Source of the DNA: Fratercula arctica
Lineage: Eukaryota > Chordata > Aves > Charadriiformes > Alcidae
Direction of reading: 5' to 3'
Length of the DNA stretch: 64,000 nt
Assembly: GCA_947846985.1 (NCBI GenBank)
Contig: CANTUZ010000012.1
Location: forward strand, 21,662,135-21,726,134
Part shown: positions 36,401 to 51,500 of the stretch, piece after piece
Numbering within the stretch: the stretch's first letter is position 1
Layout: every line of letters starts with the position of its first letter
Notes under the pieces: generated by a model
The model's input: only the letters and a program-made list of their open reading frames with translations
Databases searched by the model: none
Told to the model about the DNA's origin: nothing
Program-made: the position numbers and the translations under genes

Positions 36401-39400
36401 GTTGCTAACATCAGCAGAAGCTTAAAAATATTGAGGAAGAAAGGGAAGAAAAAAAAAAAAACTCCAGATGCCCATGTAGCGGTTACAGAAACATAGGCAT
36501 TTCACACAATTATGTTAAAGAACAGTAGGTGCTTTAGGAGTCTCCACCCTAAAACGGTTTCCTGTTTTCTTCAAAACCTCAGCTACTGATGCTAAATGCT
36601 AAAAGATCCACCTTAATGCCATTTTTCTCATTATAGCCCCTATGCCCTATTTGTAAATCTTCTCAAAACACACAAAAAAAAGAAAGCTGAAGCATTGCAC
36701 TGAACTAATTTCCTAGTTCTTGATGAGTTTTTTCATTCAGCTATAGGGTTAGCTTTAGACTTTAAAAAGGCTCATTAAAACCATAAAGATACATTTACAG
36801 AAACACAGCTTCACAGGATAAAAGCAATTAGTCATGGATCAAATACTGTTAATAAAATGGAAGTGCTTTGTACTTCCAAACTTGTTCTAGTGAAGATGAC
36901 TATTGATCAAAACACTTTCTTAGAAACTCCCACATGAATAGCTATATGTAGAAACAAAAAAAATTACATAGTCGAGTTCTGTATTGACATCATTTGATAA
37001 AACAAAATCTGTCTCAGGGTCCCTTTCAAAGTGTATCTACTGTTTCAGTCCATTTTCTCTCTTTGATGAAAAGTGAATGAGTCATGGTTTTAAGAAACCT
37101 GGAGGGTAGACACTTTTCCACTTATTTAGGAAGTACTGCACTTCCCAAGTTGTGTCTAAGCTCTTAAGATACTTTTTAATCATCTCAGAAATTTGTTCTG
37201 GTAAAGTATGAATACTGCTTAAGAGAACTGCTCTAGAATATCTCAATTTGATCAATGTATTTTTTTTAATTATATTTTTGTTTGGTGCTGATATGTCAGG
37301 CAATGGTTTTCAAAGTACAGGCTGCAACAGCATGAAATGCGATTAGACCTGTGCTGCTTTACTGCACTAGTCTGGCTCTCAGACTTCAATGACAAGACCA
37401 AAAAAAAAAAAAAAATTAAATTTGATCCGGACATACAAAGCCTCACCGCTCCCCTCTCATTGTCTTTACAGTACATGAGTTAAAGCAGGTTGATGGCAAT
37501 GACTGCATTTTTCCTATAACAGCTTTTTGGCTTTGAGATATTGTCTAGCAATTAAGACTATTCTGAAAATGTCTGCACCCCTCACAACTTCCACTGAATT
37601 GTGTAAATTTTCCATGCTACCAACATCCTTAAAAATCACTACAGATTCATTTCCTAGGTAAAATCTCAAAATTCTCAACATCACTTTTGATCTTTTATGA
37701 CATTTTTTGATCTGTTAAGCTTTTAGGCACGAACCTTCCCTATGCATACGAATGTCTGTGTACATACATATTTTACAAACACAGTAGAAAACACATTTTC
37801 AGGTTTTTGCTTATTCAACCATATTAGAGTTTAAAACACGTCACCAGTATTTTAGCAACTTCCATATAAAACAGACTGGTCATAGCAAAGTCTCCAGTGG
37901 ATTTCATGGTATATATGCTGCTCTTATGATATAATTTTTAATATCCTGCACCCTAAAACATATAGTTGGTCACATTACTTATTTTAAGATGTTCCGTAAA
38001 ACATTTATAACTTTGCAAAAATATTAACATTTTTTTTTTTTTTTTAGATTTTTTGACCAAAAAGTTCAGTTATTTCCAAATGGAGATATTATCCCCTCAT
38101 AACTGTTGTGTATGACCAGACCATACACATACCATCCCTTCAGAGCAAATAATCGCGTTTCAGTTCTTGCTTGCATGCACCCAGGATAGTCCTAAACGCA
38201 CATACCTCATAGCTCAACAGCACAGCTGATCTGTTGGAGCTGTAAGTTTAAGGCATTCCCATGGTCTCTGTTAGTATGACTCGGTATGATGGAATTTCTG
38301 CAATAAGATACTATGTTTAAAAATGCTATTAAGGTTGCAAATCCACATGCTATAACATGTGAAAGAAGAGAATTAAAGTTTACTTACATGCTCACACACT
38401 TTTTTTGCCAGAAAACCTTCAGTTCCTTTACTGTAGAAGACAGATTGACTGTGGGAATGAAAGAGGAGTTGGAGGACAAGGGATACTCTTTGTACCAGAA
38501 CTTTGCCTCATTTAGCCACAAATAAAGTTAGTGAGAACTATCTTTTGCCTAATTAAAGTAGTAAGGAATGCTTGTTACTCTGAAAACTCAGGTGCTCAAA
38601 CTAGGCATTCAAATTTAATGGAGCCAAGGAGCTCCAGAGAAGTGGGTGGAAAAAAACAATGAATTAATCAGTGGCAGTTATCTTCCATGTTTTGGTAACC
38701 TACATCAACTATGTGGCATAGGTACAATAAAAACACGTGTTCATTTCAGTACATCTACTATCCTCTGAATAAGCTGCAAGGGAAGGGAAAGCCTTTAAAT
38801 CCTGTTACTAATGGGAATTGCCGTAATATCCTCGTGATTATGAGGAAATGCTTTGAGATCACAGATGAAAACAAGCAGGCATCATAACTGAGCAACTGAA
38901 AAAAAAACAGCTTTAGGCTATATCCAGCTTCTAGATAGTTTTTACATGGGAAGTGACACCCATTTGTCCCACTTCCTACAAACACATCCACTTCTACAAG
39001 GAAAGAACACCAAGCAAGACCCAGATCCTCACAGCAGTTTCTCTTACCAGAAGTTCACATTTTTCTGTACTATGTGAATGACTACATTCCAGAGAACTCA
39101 AGGGAAATAACACCTCTGAGCAGAGACTGAGATTTTAGGCCCTGCAGAGTCCTTTAGTTACACCAGTAGAACACTTTTTTAGAAATGGGCCTGATAAAGA
39201 ACTTGCTCTGTGACAGTCTGGCTTATAAAACACAATGATAAATCAGATTAGTAAAATTTGGATAAGAAGCAACTCACAGATAACAGTCCAGCACTTGTGG
39301 AGAACCCAGGCCCCTGATCCCAAGCAGACAGAGGTGTCTGCTGCAAGCCCCTCACAGCCCAGGCTCTTCTGGGCTCCTACAAGAAAGTCTTCAAGTTGAC

Positions 39401-40560
39401 GATGATGAATCTATCCAGAGAGCTCATCAACCAAAGAACAACATTCAGACTATGGAGAGAATGACCTCATGCAGAATTTAGATTCAACAGTGATTCCCGA
39501 CACTGGGGGATTTTGTGTGACATAACACTTTTAGTAGGGAGTTACAATGGAAAAAATGAGTGGAATTGAGCTTGATTAATATCAGAAAACTCTATACTAT
39601 TTGTAACCTTAAAAAGATTTATTTACAACAAACATACAAAAGTGTATGCTCTGGAGGTCTCAAAAGCTTCAGAACATTACTATTATCACCTCCATTTTCA
39701 AATGCGGATGGGTCTATGCTGTGAGGGAAAACCTTTGCTCAGGTTAAAATCTTATGCTTCAACTACGGTGCTGTGGCATAAATCATTCCCAGCTAGATGT
39801 CCCATGCACAATAGCCTACATTATACAATGGCAAAAATAATAGCCTACCTTTTAATATGTTCACAACATACGCAATTTGCTGCTCTTTCTAAATTTTCTG
39901 CATAATAGCATACTTTGTCAATAGTGTGCAGAAGTTTCTAAATTTCCTTTTTCTTTAAATGCTCTAACTACATCTAGAAAAAGTAAAATAGCAGACTACT
40001 ACATTTACTAACAACTTGTTGATAGATTGATGTACATTAATAGAGCTCCTTCCTGATAAAAATACCCATGGCTGATGTCCAATGACTTCCTTGTTATTGC
40101 GTGAATAAGTACATAGTTTTTCTTATACAGACAGCTGCAAGTCATGTTCTCACAGTAATTTCCTCTTTCTTCTTTTCCTTTTGGACAGCCAAAAGCTGTG
40201 CAAACTCCTTCCAAGTATGCTGATGGCCTTATGCAGTGGGGAATAGGAAGTCATGACATACAAATCTAATGATCATTAAAAAAATCTAATAAGAACCAGT
40301 ATCGTATGAAAAGGTAGCTACAAAGAGAAATTCATCCTTGGGAAGAAAGTTGCCTCTATGCCAAGCAGTTTTGCAGTGCTGCAATGGCAAATGCCCCAAG
40401 TTATTTCAGTGAGTTCAAGATTGGGGAAGCCCCAGTGCACAAAGCACTGAACTACTTTAAATATTACTGTTTGAAAAGTACCTGGAGGATCTACTTCTCA
40501 CAAGCATATAGTTTTCCATGTATACAAAATTGTTCTCAGACCCAAAGGAACTTTAAATAT

Positions 40561-40612
40561 TTCCTTCTTCACTACCACATGCCTATACTTCCTTCTTGAT
40601 TATCACATGCCT
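40561..40612. repeat. 28-bp-period imperfect tandem duplication
   Basis: TTCCTTCTTCACTACCACAT and TTCCTTCTTGATTATCACAT, each followed by GCCT, begin 28 bp apart. There are a few mismatches, and there is no gene here. Confidence 0.8.
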
Positions 40613-41189
40613 CACTTAGCAGCCTCTGGTTCCCTGTAACTGCTCAGCACTTTCCTCCAAAGAAACAGCAATAATCAAGAATGATAAAGACCATCTGCTG
40701 ACAAAGGTAACTTGCTCTGTCATACCATCCTTACCAGTCTGTACAATACCAAACCTTAGCTATTCTCTTGTGACAGAACAGTTGCAAGTGCTAGCATTTA
40801 AATTCATGTCAGGCATAGGAAACTTTCGAATCTTTCTTGCAGACATGTCTCTCTAAATACCTGGGCTCTCCTCTTCCAATTTCCTTGCAGTTATCAGTAG
40901 CTTAAGAGTTATTTTGAAACTCTTCTTGTTGGTAATTAATTTTTAATCTTATTTTCAGGATTTCAGTTTTACTATATTTCTCCTTAATTAGAAAATCAAT
41001 TGCAACTTTATAAACTAGTTTCAGCATATTCAGTGTCCCTTTGCATATTATTTTTTCTCAATTCTGCAGAGGGTAACTTCAAAAACCTGTTGTTATTTTA
41101 ATTAAAGATTCTCTTCTACACTGACAGTTCTCACATTTTTTATCACCATAACTGTTCTTTTGCCTTTTTTCAGTCCTGTCAAGATCACA

Positions 41190-41310
41190 GGCTAAACGTT
41201 CTCAATTCTTTTCGGATACGCTTTACCAAAAGTCAGTTTCTAACATTTTGAATTACAGCTAATCGATTACTCTATGCTGGACATCTCTCTTGCTCCTTTG
41301 TAAAGATTTC
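41190..41310 (-). repeat. probable old CR1/L2-like fragment
   Basis: The plus strand holds ACAGGCTAAACGTTCTCAAT, then TGGACATCTCTCTTGCTCC, resembling the antisense segment of CR1/L2 elements in which AGACTAAACATTCCCAG precedes CTGGACTCTCTCC. It is short and diverged. Confidence 0.4.
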
Positions 41311-44300
41311 CTCATTTGTACCTGAAAAAAGTTAGCAAGACCACTCAACTGACTACTTTTCACAAGCCATTAATGGTTCAAGCAGCTATTGAATGTAGCC
41401 TGCAATTGCTCTGATAGCTAGAACTAGCAGAACTGTAGGATATTTTGTAGCATAATATTTGCAGGCATTTAACCTGCTTACATTTCTTATGACTTCCAAT
41501 ACTAGCTGAATTCTCAAACTCCTTCCTTCCAAATCCTTCCCAAAACTAGCCCCCATATTACTTGCTAGTATTGTGTAAACATGCTATTGTTCTTTTCCCA
41601 CCTAGTTCCTGCTCTGTCATTCCAGCTAGTTCATTTGTACAAAAATAGTAGAATAAAACTGATTAGATTTCCTACTATTCTTTCTTTCAGTTATCTTGTT
41701 GGAGATGCCCCACCCACTTAGAAATTTGAAAAAAAAAATTCTAAGATATTGTAACCTTCTACAGAAGAATATAAAAGAAAAAAAAAGAAAAAATCGATAA
41801 AAAATCCACTTATTTGTGAAACAAAACAAGAGGATTTTAAAAAATTCTCATAATACTCTTCACGCTAAGTTCAGTGTAGGCTCTCAGTACATCGTAGACT
41901 CTCAAAACTGAAAAAAATAATATTTAGATGTTACTCTGCAGATAAGTATTTTCCGTTATTAGTTCTCCAAAACACTGAAATACATACATAACATCAGTGA
42001 AGGCATTAGTTCCAGTTAACTTGTAACTGAAGTCTCATATATACTTAAGGGTTTTGCTAAAAGGGCCCTTACTATCATTAAATAAGAGGTGTAAATGAAG
42101 GTGCGTAAAAATGCTAGATGATGCTCCCCTTAGCTGGTAGAGCATTAACCAATGAACTCAGAGACTCATAGGCCATGTGTAAAAACCTTTTAAAACTTTT
42201 ACTACAGCAATGACATCTTCATAGCTCTGAACACGTTTTGTACATATGGACTAAGAGCAGACCGCTGTTTAATGAGGGTTTGAAAGCTGTGGAAATACCC
42301 TTGTAAAAGAGAGGAAATGGAAATCCCCCCTCATCCCATTATTACTTCAAAAATTTATTTATATAAAATAAATATCAGTCACGGATGAAGTTCAACGTTT
42401 AGGAATATGGAAAAATCTTCCTGCATTCCTGATATTTTGTGGAGATCCACAGGGGCCTGTGTTGTTCCGAGAATCTCCTGCTCGTAACTATTCTTTCCCA
42501 GTAAACGCCTCACCTCTGTTACATATTGGTCGCTTCTTTATTTATCTTTTTTTAATCACTCTTGCATTTTGCAAGACTAGACTAGAACAGAAAGAAAAGG
42601 AAAAGGAACATACATGGTCAAACCAGCACCCGCTTCACGCAAATGCTGCAGACGGCAGAGCAGACACATGGAGGCGAGGCTCTTTTCTCTGGCTTGTTCC
42701 ACTGGTTATGAATGTTCTCGTCTTTTTTTCTTCAGACCCCACCTGCACTGGAGCAAGTTGCTTTTAGACATTCCTGCTCATAATAGAAGTATTGTAATTT
42801 AGAGCTGCATTACTGCTCAAAGCTTACACTCAGAGAGAACACAGAGAAAGAAGAGAAGCAAAAAAGAGTGATGCACAAGTGAGAAGGAAGCAGGAATCTC
42901 TGTCCTTCCCCCATGCAGCAGGCCCTGGAAGGAAGGCTCCTGCTCCCGGGAAGGTCTCTTCTGGGTGGGAAGCAATTGTGGAAGCTGCAGCCAATTTCAA
43001 AGCTGTAAAGGAAAGAGATGCTTGGACAGACAGACTGGAGTCACTTGCATATAAACTATTACCACAGCCAGCACAATTAAGTTTCAACAGGAGATGAAAA
43101 GAAAGATGTGTGGCTTTCCACAAGCTGTCTCTTTCTCTGCAAATGCAGTAGCAGGCTTGGGGTTTGCATCCTAAACTGGGACAAGCAGAAAAAAGGTCCG
43201 AAAGACCATTGAAAACCTCAGCTCTTACTCTGTTCTCCAGCCTGCCTTCTTCAGCAGGGAGTCTGGAAGACCCATTTTAGCTAAATTACTGCAACTAAAT
43301 TAGGGTATCTCTGGAAATACTGGGGCAGGTTTGGGAATTTGTCCTGTAATTTGCAATAGAATATTGCAGCAAATATTCACAGAGGACTGAAATAAACAAA
43401 CATGAATAATTTGGCACCTTCCAAGAATGTTAAACAAGTTAATTTACCAGAAATAGTTTTTTAAGCAGAAGAGTGATTTTCAAGTGACTACTGCATATAT
43501 AAATGCATTTAAAATAATTAAATTCTAATCTGCTCTTCAAATCAGTATGGTGCAAAATGCTACATCAATGAAGAGACTATTCAACATCCCATTATAATGT
43601 CGTATATTTCTAATACATTTCTAGTATTGCTCAGAAACTATTTGCATTGTAATAAATAACTGAGCATAAATTCAGAGCAATTAACACCTTTAAGAAATGT
43701 TAATATTTTCACGTGCTGTCTGCGTCTTCTGCTAGAAGACTTGTGATGCCCTAGGTCTGTTTCATAGGCCCTATTTGGACTTCTGTGAACACTCACCAGA
43801 CAAAATTATGTTGTTACTTCTAGTATTTTACAAATACGTTGCAGTTTTCCCTTAAAATATACCATTTTGATGAACCATCTTGTGGATAAATTCACCCAAG
43901 GATAGTGAAGTAAAATGAGTGGTTTCAATGTGTGGTAAGCAATGTAAAAAAATAAATTAGAACAATTAATTTTAAACATTTTCACAGATTCAAAGTACAC
44001 TGAATTTATCAACTCATGCTTTCTTAAGTTCACCTATGACACTAAATCCAAAAAATAATCATGTTGGATTTCTTGCTGAGTGTGCTCATTTTAGGGCAGT
44101 CGCTGCAATCCAGAATTAGTACTTTATTTAGCATCAGCACTTTCTTGAAAACAAATACAAAGTTGATGGTTATTTTTAAGAATTTGCTGCATCACACATT
44201 TGTAAAATACAAACGATGCTAGCAAACATGAAGGAGATGTACCAGGAAACAGCAATCTGATAAAACAAGGAGATCTTCCTATCACCAATAACTAGAAATT

Positions 44301-47300
44301 GGACTTGCTATTGTTTACTTAAAACATAGGGAAAAGTCTGCTTCCTGTCACTATACATGTATTTTGCTCCACATACAACACGACCCTTGACTTGTAACAG
44401 ACATGAGAGAACTTCTTGGCTTTCATTCAGCTTAGCCATTACAGACTGAACCTGTAGAAGGTTCAGCCAACATCCACACTACTTTAAAAGGATTTGACAC
44501 ATCATCAGAAAAAGAGAAAATGTGAGTTTCCTTGAATTCTAGGGGGGAAAGTACTTGAATGGCAAAAAAAAAGAAAAGAACAGAAATATTGTTAGGTCAG
44601 ACACTACTCTGTGGACAGTCCACCTCCTTGTTGCTGAGGTGGCACAAAGCAAAACTCACCGCTATACAAGTACTGTATCAGCACGACAGTATTTTTTAGG
44701 GCTTTTGAAGGATGAAACCTGCAGTCAGTTCTCGGAAGTCCAGAGCCATCCCCATACAGGAAAAAACTGTATATGATTCCCATAAGGTTAAAAAGAAATT
44801 ACAAAATAAAGACTGGTGTTTAATAAAGCAGCAGTAATCCATGGTTAATTAAGGACAAGGCTCACGATCTGCCATGTCTTAATGTAAACTGGAGGAACAA
44901 TACTACTTACAGGATGATGCTCATTTTTCTGGGTAACCTACGGCAGCTGGGCTTTCAATGCAAACAGGGGCAGATCAGCAGGCAGGTGGTGTTTTTTTAA
45001 AAGGTGTTAACAGGAACTAGAGTTTTCCACATGTTGTTGATAGAAGGAAAATATTTTGTAATTTGTTATAATTTATTCTGAATTTTATTCCTAAATCCCT
45101 CCAGGTAGCCATTGTGGTCATGGAGGGCTTTTATGTTTTCCGTCTCTTGGGAAGCATAATTTTTCCCATTTAAACTTGATGTCCTCCTAGCATACTGATA
45201 CTTAACACAGGAGCTAAAAAGGACTCCTGAGTCATCAAACACACAATAAAGCAGGAGCTGACAAATTCAGTGTATTGTATCTTGAAAAGGGAGGAAGATC
45301 TCAGAAATAATTGCTGTGAAATTCATTTCACTTTTTTCTTATTTTTAAACAAAGTGCCATGTTAAAAGTAATTATTTTTTGCTCTTTTCTAGACGAAGGG
45401 AAATTCGTTTTGCTGCTCCAGTGCATGGTTGTTCTAATAGTCTGATTCTTCAAATTTCCAATCCTGCTGCCAATTAATATGGACCTGCTTCTCTGCAGAT
45501 TTTCTACAATACTTTTGACCACTTTCTTCTGCTATGTCTTCTGTCTACAGATTCCCTCTCTTCTAGCCTCTCTTGAAGCATCTTTGATAAACTTCCTAGC
45601 TCCTTGCCAGTATTCCATCTTGGGTATGTCCGTTGTATCATTTTTACTTCCAAGGAGGTGTCTTGTTCTCCCATTCCTTCCAACCCCATTTTCTCAACTG
45701 CATTCCTACACATCAGCTCTATTTCTTTTCCAGCTGCTAGCCCCTTAGCTGTCCTTGTAGGATTGCAGTTCTATGAATTTGCCTCACTGACCTTCTTCAT
45801 ATGCAATTTTGCAATTGTGTAAGCATATAAATTTTGTAATTATATTAAGCTTTTCATTTCATCTCACTAGCCCTTTTTTGCAGGTTCTCCAGAAGTTCCT
45901 CAAGCACTTCCCTACCAGCCACTAATCTTGAAGCTTTTCTAGCATTTCCAGATTAGTTACATGCCCTTCCATAACCCTTACTGTCACATTAATGCCATAC
46001 CGAACCCCAAAGGAATAGTATGGTATCCCATGGTTACCTTCTGCCATGATAAAATACTACAAAAATCTGTTTTGTAACAGATGCATGTTTCTGTAACTTG
46101 CCAATTTGCATAGCAACACCTTACCTCTAAACCAACAAGTGCTGAACTCCTTTATAAGAGAGACTCTTCCTTTAGCAAAAGACTTTTGGTTCAAACACAG
46201 AATGCTGCAATGCAGGCCCCTTTGTTGCATGAGCAAAGTATACTAATTAAAAAGCCTAGAGGCTGGCTTCACTAGAGGCACCAAGTTGTTAGGCTGCCTG
46301 GATTTTATTTACTTTCAAATGCTGAGACCTTCTTTAAACTCATTATTAAATAAAACCTCCCCAGACTTCCAAAGTTTAGGGATATTTTTGTTCATTTGTT
46401 TTGCGTTTGAATAACTTTGACATTCTTCTAATGAATTCTTAAGCTTAAAATGCCTACTTGTACTCTTAAATACTAATTATAGGTGAGGTAAAGGCTTTGG
46501 TTGGCCTTATCATTTTAATAAAAACTATACCAATATATTATCTTCTGACTTTCATTTCTGATAAAAATAAAAATGGATGAATTACATATATTAGTTAACT
46601 AAAATCTAGTACAACTGAGTAAAAAAAAATATTTTCCAAAAACAGAATTAGGAAAACTGACATATGAAAGTTGAAATACATGTATATAAAGATAACTTAA
46701 TGAGTATCATACAGTAATTCCCCCAAGTATTTGCTTGTACAAGATTTATACTTTGGCAGCGCAGGTCCCTTTATCTCCATCCTAAAAAATTAGCAAAGAA
46801 AAGAGTGGATCAGGGTGGAACTTTTTCCTTTCTACCTTCCTGAACCAAATAAAATGAATGTATTGGTTTTCTTTAATTGCACAGATGTGGTGCATTGCTT
46901 ATCTACTTCCATATATATTATCATATTTGAGCAGAAGTATCTAAGTGTATGTTTAAAAAACACAAATATGTTTAAGTTATGTTGAGGCAATGATGCACAA
47001 CCTATTTCTTACAGTTTTATCTGTATAGGCAATCTTAAAGCCATTTTACATCTGTAATCTCATGTCTATATGCTTAAGTTTAAGTCTGCTAATGTTAAAA
47101 AAAGCAAAAGCTAAATAATTGTATCAGTGAAAACCCTGTTCTCTCTGTAATTCCACTTCAGGAATTCTGACCCTGGTTTTGCTGATATCTATTAAATCCT
47201 AGAGGCTTTTTAGATATGATGACTTGCACAGCTTCATCTGGTTCACCAGCAGCACATGATCTCTTTGGACCATAGTGCCATCTAGCTTCTCTTTTCCTGA

Positions 47301-48507
47301 CCTCAGTAATTCTGTGTGCTGAACACAATTGTGTGATGTAGCAAAAGGAGGCCCAGGGAGCTACTGTTAATATAATTGTCAAGATAGTCTTGGTTATTTA
47401 TCTAGATATACAGCTGAATAAGGGAAAGAAATCACACACCAAGCCTCTCAATAAACTCCTCTTTGATCATCCCTTCAAAAATGGGAGATAAAAGTATGTA
47501 TTTTCCTTTGGAATTGGTCTTATTGCTTCCCTCCAAAATGGAAAATCAAGATCCATACTGTTGCTCTAGGCAAGCTACCTGTGCCTTTGCGAAAGCTCTG
47601 GCACCATACCAGTACTAATACACACCTCACAGGACATGATGGGCAACATGGCTAAATCCTCTCACGTTGCTGAAGGCATTTGTCTCCTAACAAAAAATCC
47701 CTGCTCTCAAAGGAGGAATAGTTGAAAAGACTTGGAAGATTCCCTGAGGTGATAAGAAAGGAAAAAACCTAGAGAAAGATACTTTTCATTCATATGAGGG
47801 GGGGAGGTGTGTCTTCTTCCTTTAGTAACAAGTGCTTTTTTATGAGAATGGCAGAGCAGACATGAAATGGTCCATCATAACTCCTTGTAACAGGCTGTGT
47901 GAAATGAGAACTCTTTTTGGGTAATGGATTTCCTTGTATATACCTGGGATCTGAGACCCACTCAAAGATGCCTGGATTTCATCTCCTTTTCCAATACATG
48001 CAGGACTTACCTATAGGGAAGTACACAACCAATCCAGTCCCACTAACAAAGGTATAACCTCAACACAAATGCTGCAGTAGAAGAGCAGATAAAGACCCTT
48101 CCACATCTGGGTCTGGCTCACATCCTTCGCAGCTTTTGGTGAGCCAGGACTATACAAAATCCAATCTAATTTTCTTAACCTTTCTTTCTAATTCACTGAT
48201 ATGGTCTTTACTGTTAGGAGGGATATTTACTGCTGTGTCTCAGGAGCATGGTTCACTTCTATCAGCTGTCATCATGACATTAAATTCTTGCTGCTAATGC
48301 CCAGAAGTAAAACAGCCGAGTTTTCAAACTCTCACTTCAGACTCAGTAAAGATTTTCCATGAAATTCTACTAATCAACCAACCAACCGTCTTAAATGATT
48401 AGGACATAATAAAGCCTTAATCCCTAAATAATTAACAAACTAATTGAGATTCCTCTGCCCTTATTCCTTTTCACATAAACCACTTCAAGTCTGTGAAGAT
48501 ACAAGGA

Positions 48508-48563
48508 CAGAGTACAGCTGCAGGCTAGCAGGCTTACAGAGTAAGCTGCAGGCTAGCAGCCTG
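48508..48563. repeat. 28-bp tandem duplication
   Basis: ACAGAGTA followed by AGCTGCAGGCTAGCAG occurs twice, the 16-bp cores being at 48516-48531 and 48544-48559. The two copies differ by small changes. It lies in intergenic DNA. Confidence 0.85.
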
Positions 48564-51500
48564 AAGAGTTCCTAAAGAGCATACAGACTATCCTCACCAC
48601 CGACAATATCCAGTAGCATCGGACACCCTTGCTTAACATCTAGACAACCTTGTGATCACTGAACGTTTAAATGGACATTCTTGGCAATAGTTTCTTCATA
48701 GACTATCTGAATAAAAGTATTTACAATGTAGGTACCTATGTCACCCTAGAAATGGCTGGCACATAAGAAGCTTTGTACACTTGTGCTTGAAACCCAATAT
48801 TGATGTCAAAATATTAACAAAAATATATAGCAACAACTCACCAACTTTGTTCTCAAAATCAATTAATTAAAAACCGTATTTCAATATAGTACTGTGTAAG
48901 TGACAAGAACAGGAAACAAAACACACTGCAGTATTTCTACAGATATCTCATTTAAAGATAAAAACTTCTATGTGCCATTCTATCCTGATTATGGTGATCA
49001 TAATTCTTTTCAAATTACAGATAAGACTAATATATAATAACCTAGTTTATTCCTTAGGTTAACATAATATTTATAGTGTCAGATGTTACTAAATGAGGTA
49101 ACAGTTACAAGACCCTTAGTTTTACATGTAGTGGGTTTTTATTTTTAACTATTTGGTCCCCAGGTTACATCCACACAGATTCCTCAATATGGTTTCCCTA
49201 TAACTTTTGTACATTTGGGAAAAGAATTGCTTTACACATTTACATACTTATGAGACAATTTTTTTTTCTTTAGAATTAAATGAACAATTTTCTCCCAAAT
49301 CCAAAAAAAAATAGACCAATGATAGTAACAAAATCTGCAGAAGATACCAGATAATGACTTAAAATTTGTTCTCAGAGTTCTGTCCTTACATTCTACAGAA
49401 ATCAGATAATTCTCTGAAAGCATGTATTTTATTTTCTGGGAAGTCACCCTCTACCTGCCACCCACAATCTGCAGTCTCATAAACACGTGTCTCTGGTTCC
49501 CAAGACCAGCTTTTGGGCATTAGAAGTCACCAGCCTCTGCCACAAGAGAGACCTTGGGAGGCACAGCCAGAACGCCTGGGGCACCATGCGCTGAACTGCA
49601 AAAGGGCATGGGCTTATCTACCACACTGACACATGCTGCCAAACAAGCTTTCACATGATTTCTTTGATGTCTGAGTAATAACTGCATTTTTTTATATTCT
49701 TAAATTCCCAAATTCAGCTGAAGGGATGTTTGGCAAGGCATACGAAGTTCTGACAAGTTTTGTTTATCTCAAATTAAGTAAAGCCATCGTTCAAAAGGCT
49801 AGGTATTTTTTAATTATATACACGTATATGTACATATAAGTATATACTTTTCCTTGAATGTTACAAACTCATAAACAAAATATTTTTCCCCTCAAAAATT
49901 TCAAAAAGTATTTATGTTTGGGCTGAGACCAAGCATGGGACACTACCATCTCAAAGATACATTTTTTAGCATAGTATGACTACATTGCAGAAGGGACTAT
50001 AATTATAATCTTGACATTACCATAACGACCATGGTTGCTATCAGGTGACAGGTATAATATAGATAATCAGTAGACAGTACAATAGCAATATTTAACGATG
50101 CATGAGATAGAAGAAAATTAATTCATGCCTTTAATTCAGCTCAGAGCCATCATTTGTTATATTTGTGTGTGACTTTCCTGTACATAACAGTTACAATGAA
50201 CAGCAAGGAGTCAAGCAAGATAATCTACTGCAGAATCCAGAGAGTTTACATTTACTCATCATATACAATGAATAATTTTTGTGTTCCTATTTATCTCTTT
50301 TTTTTAACATGATAGTTTTACTGTCTTGTGTTATTACCATACAAAAACAAAAAGCTGATAGCCACACCGAGAGCTGTGAAAAGTGAAAAGTGCCTTTGCC
50401 TTGAAATCAAACAGAAGCAGTAATGAGGCTGTTCTTTTGTTTTCTCATGTTGCAGTCTACCAGTTCTCTCATCTAGTCAGCCTGAGCGAAATAATGCCAC
50501 AAACTGGAAAAAAAAACCGAACAACTGATCTAGAGTAAAGGAAGATGCTCTATTGCATGAAAGAGGGACAAATATGCTCTCTGGAGGAGCTAACATGGCT
50601 ATGTATTTCAAAACCTGCAAGATTTTACCAGTACATTTATAAAAAAGCATTAATTGAAAGAGATTTTTTTATGGAAGAGGGCGCTCCTGCAATGAAGCTA
50701 TTCCAATAGATAGCAACCCATGAAATGCAACAGAAGAGAAAGGAGTAATACTCAAACATAGCTATGAAGAAGTACTACTCATATCTTCACAATATTTCTG
50801 CTTATTACCTCTGTTCAAACCTTGCTGCTCCTGTCTCCACAGCTACAACACTGCTACAGCCATTTCACCGAGCCTTAGAATGAAAGATGTGAAGTTTATA
50901 AAGAATCACAGAAACAGTGTTTTACCAAATGACATCAAAGTCAGTGTCAGAGGCTCTAGGGTGAGAAGTGCCAGCACTACGGTACACTGAGGCAAGGCAG
51001 ACAAAGAGGCAGAAGAAAACAGAGAGGACATTTCACTGTGACACCTCAGCAGAACAAACATAAAGCAAAATTTGTGTAACTCTGCTATTGTTCAATTCAA
51101 ATTTGTCTCTCAAGCTCTCTTTCATAGTTTTCTCCTGTTGCTAATGCTCACTTCGTTGCTTTCAGACTAACATTGCACCTTCATCACATCATTAGCTTCA
51201 GAACAGATCAGGATGGATGCAGCTCTTGCCTGACGCATACCTGCATTTTTAATTCTGCCCTGAGACTGTCACAGGACAGGCGAAGGCTTCAGACAGCCTG
51301 AAGACATCTATTAGAAATTTTCATCTGAGATGGCAGATACATGAAGCTATGAATAAAATAACAAAATATTGAAGATATCTCTTCCACGTATGGTAGTTCC
51401 TCTTGTTCCTCCCCAAAGGACTGCACTTCTACTTTCCTCACCCAGCTGCTCTCTGAACTCTCAGGAAGAAAGGGAACAGAAAGCCCAAGTCCTGCTGCAG

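Larger units (their letters stand above)
22909..41189. other. gene-poor interval between VCAM1 and GPR88, first part
   Basis: About 18 kb of AT-rich DNA in which the longest frame is 112 codons and none resembles a known protein. It contains homopolymer runs (A at about 37400-37415, T at about 38030-38045), a GGA-rich tract near 23185, and the 20-bp and 28-bp tandem duplications listed separately. Confidence 0.6.

Noticed and set aside
37400..38045. A16 and T16 runs that could mark retroposed genes
   Set aside because: No flanking target-site duplication or intronless coding sequence was found beside either run.
42121..42190. tRNA-like string (TTAGCTGGTAGAGCATTAACC)
   Set aside because: The D-arm is shortened and no B box or acceptor stem pairing is evident, so it is not called as a tRNA gene.
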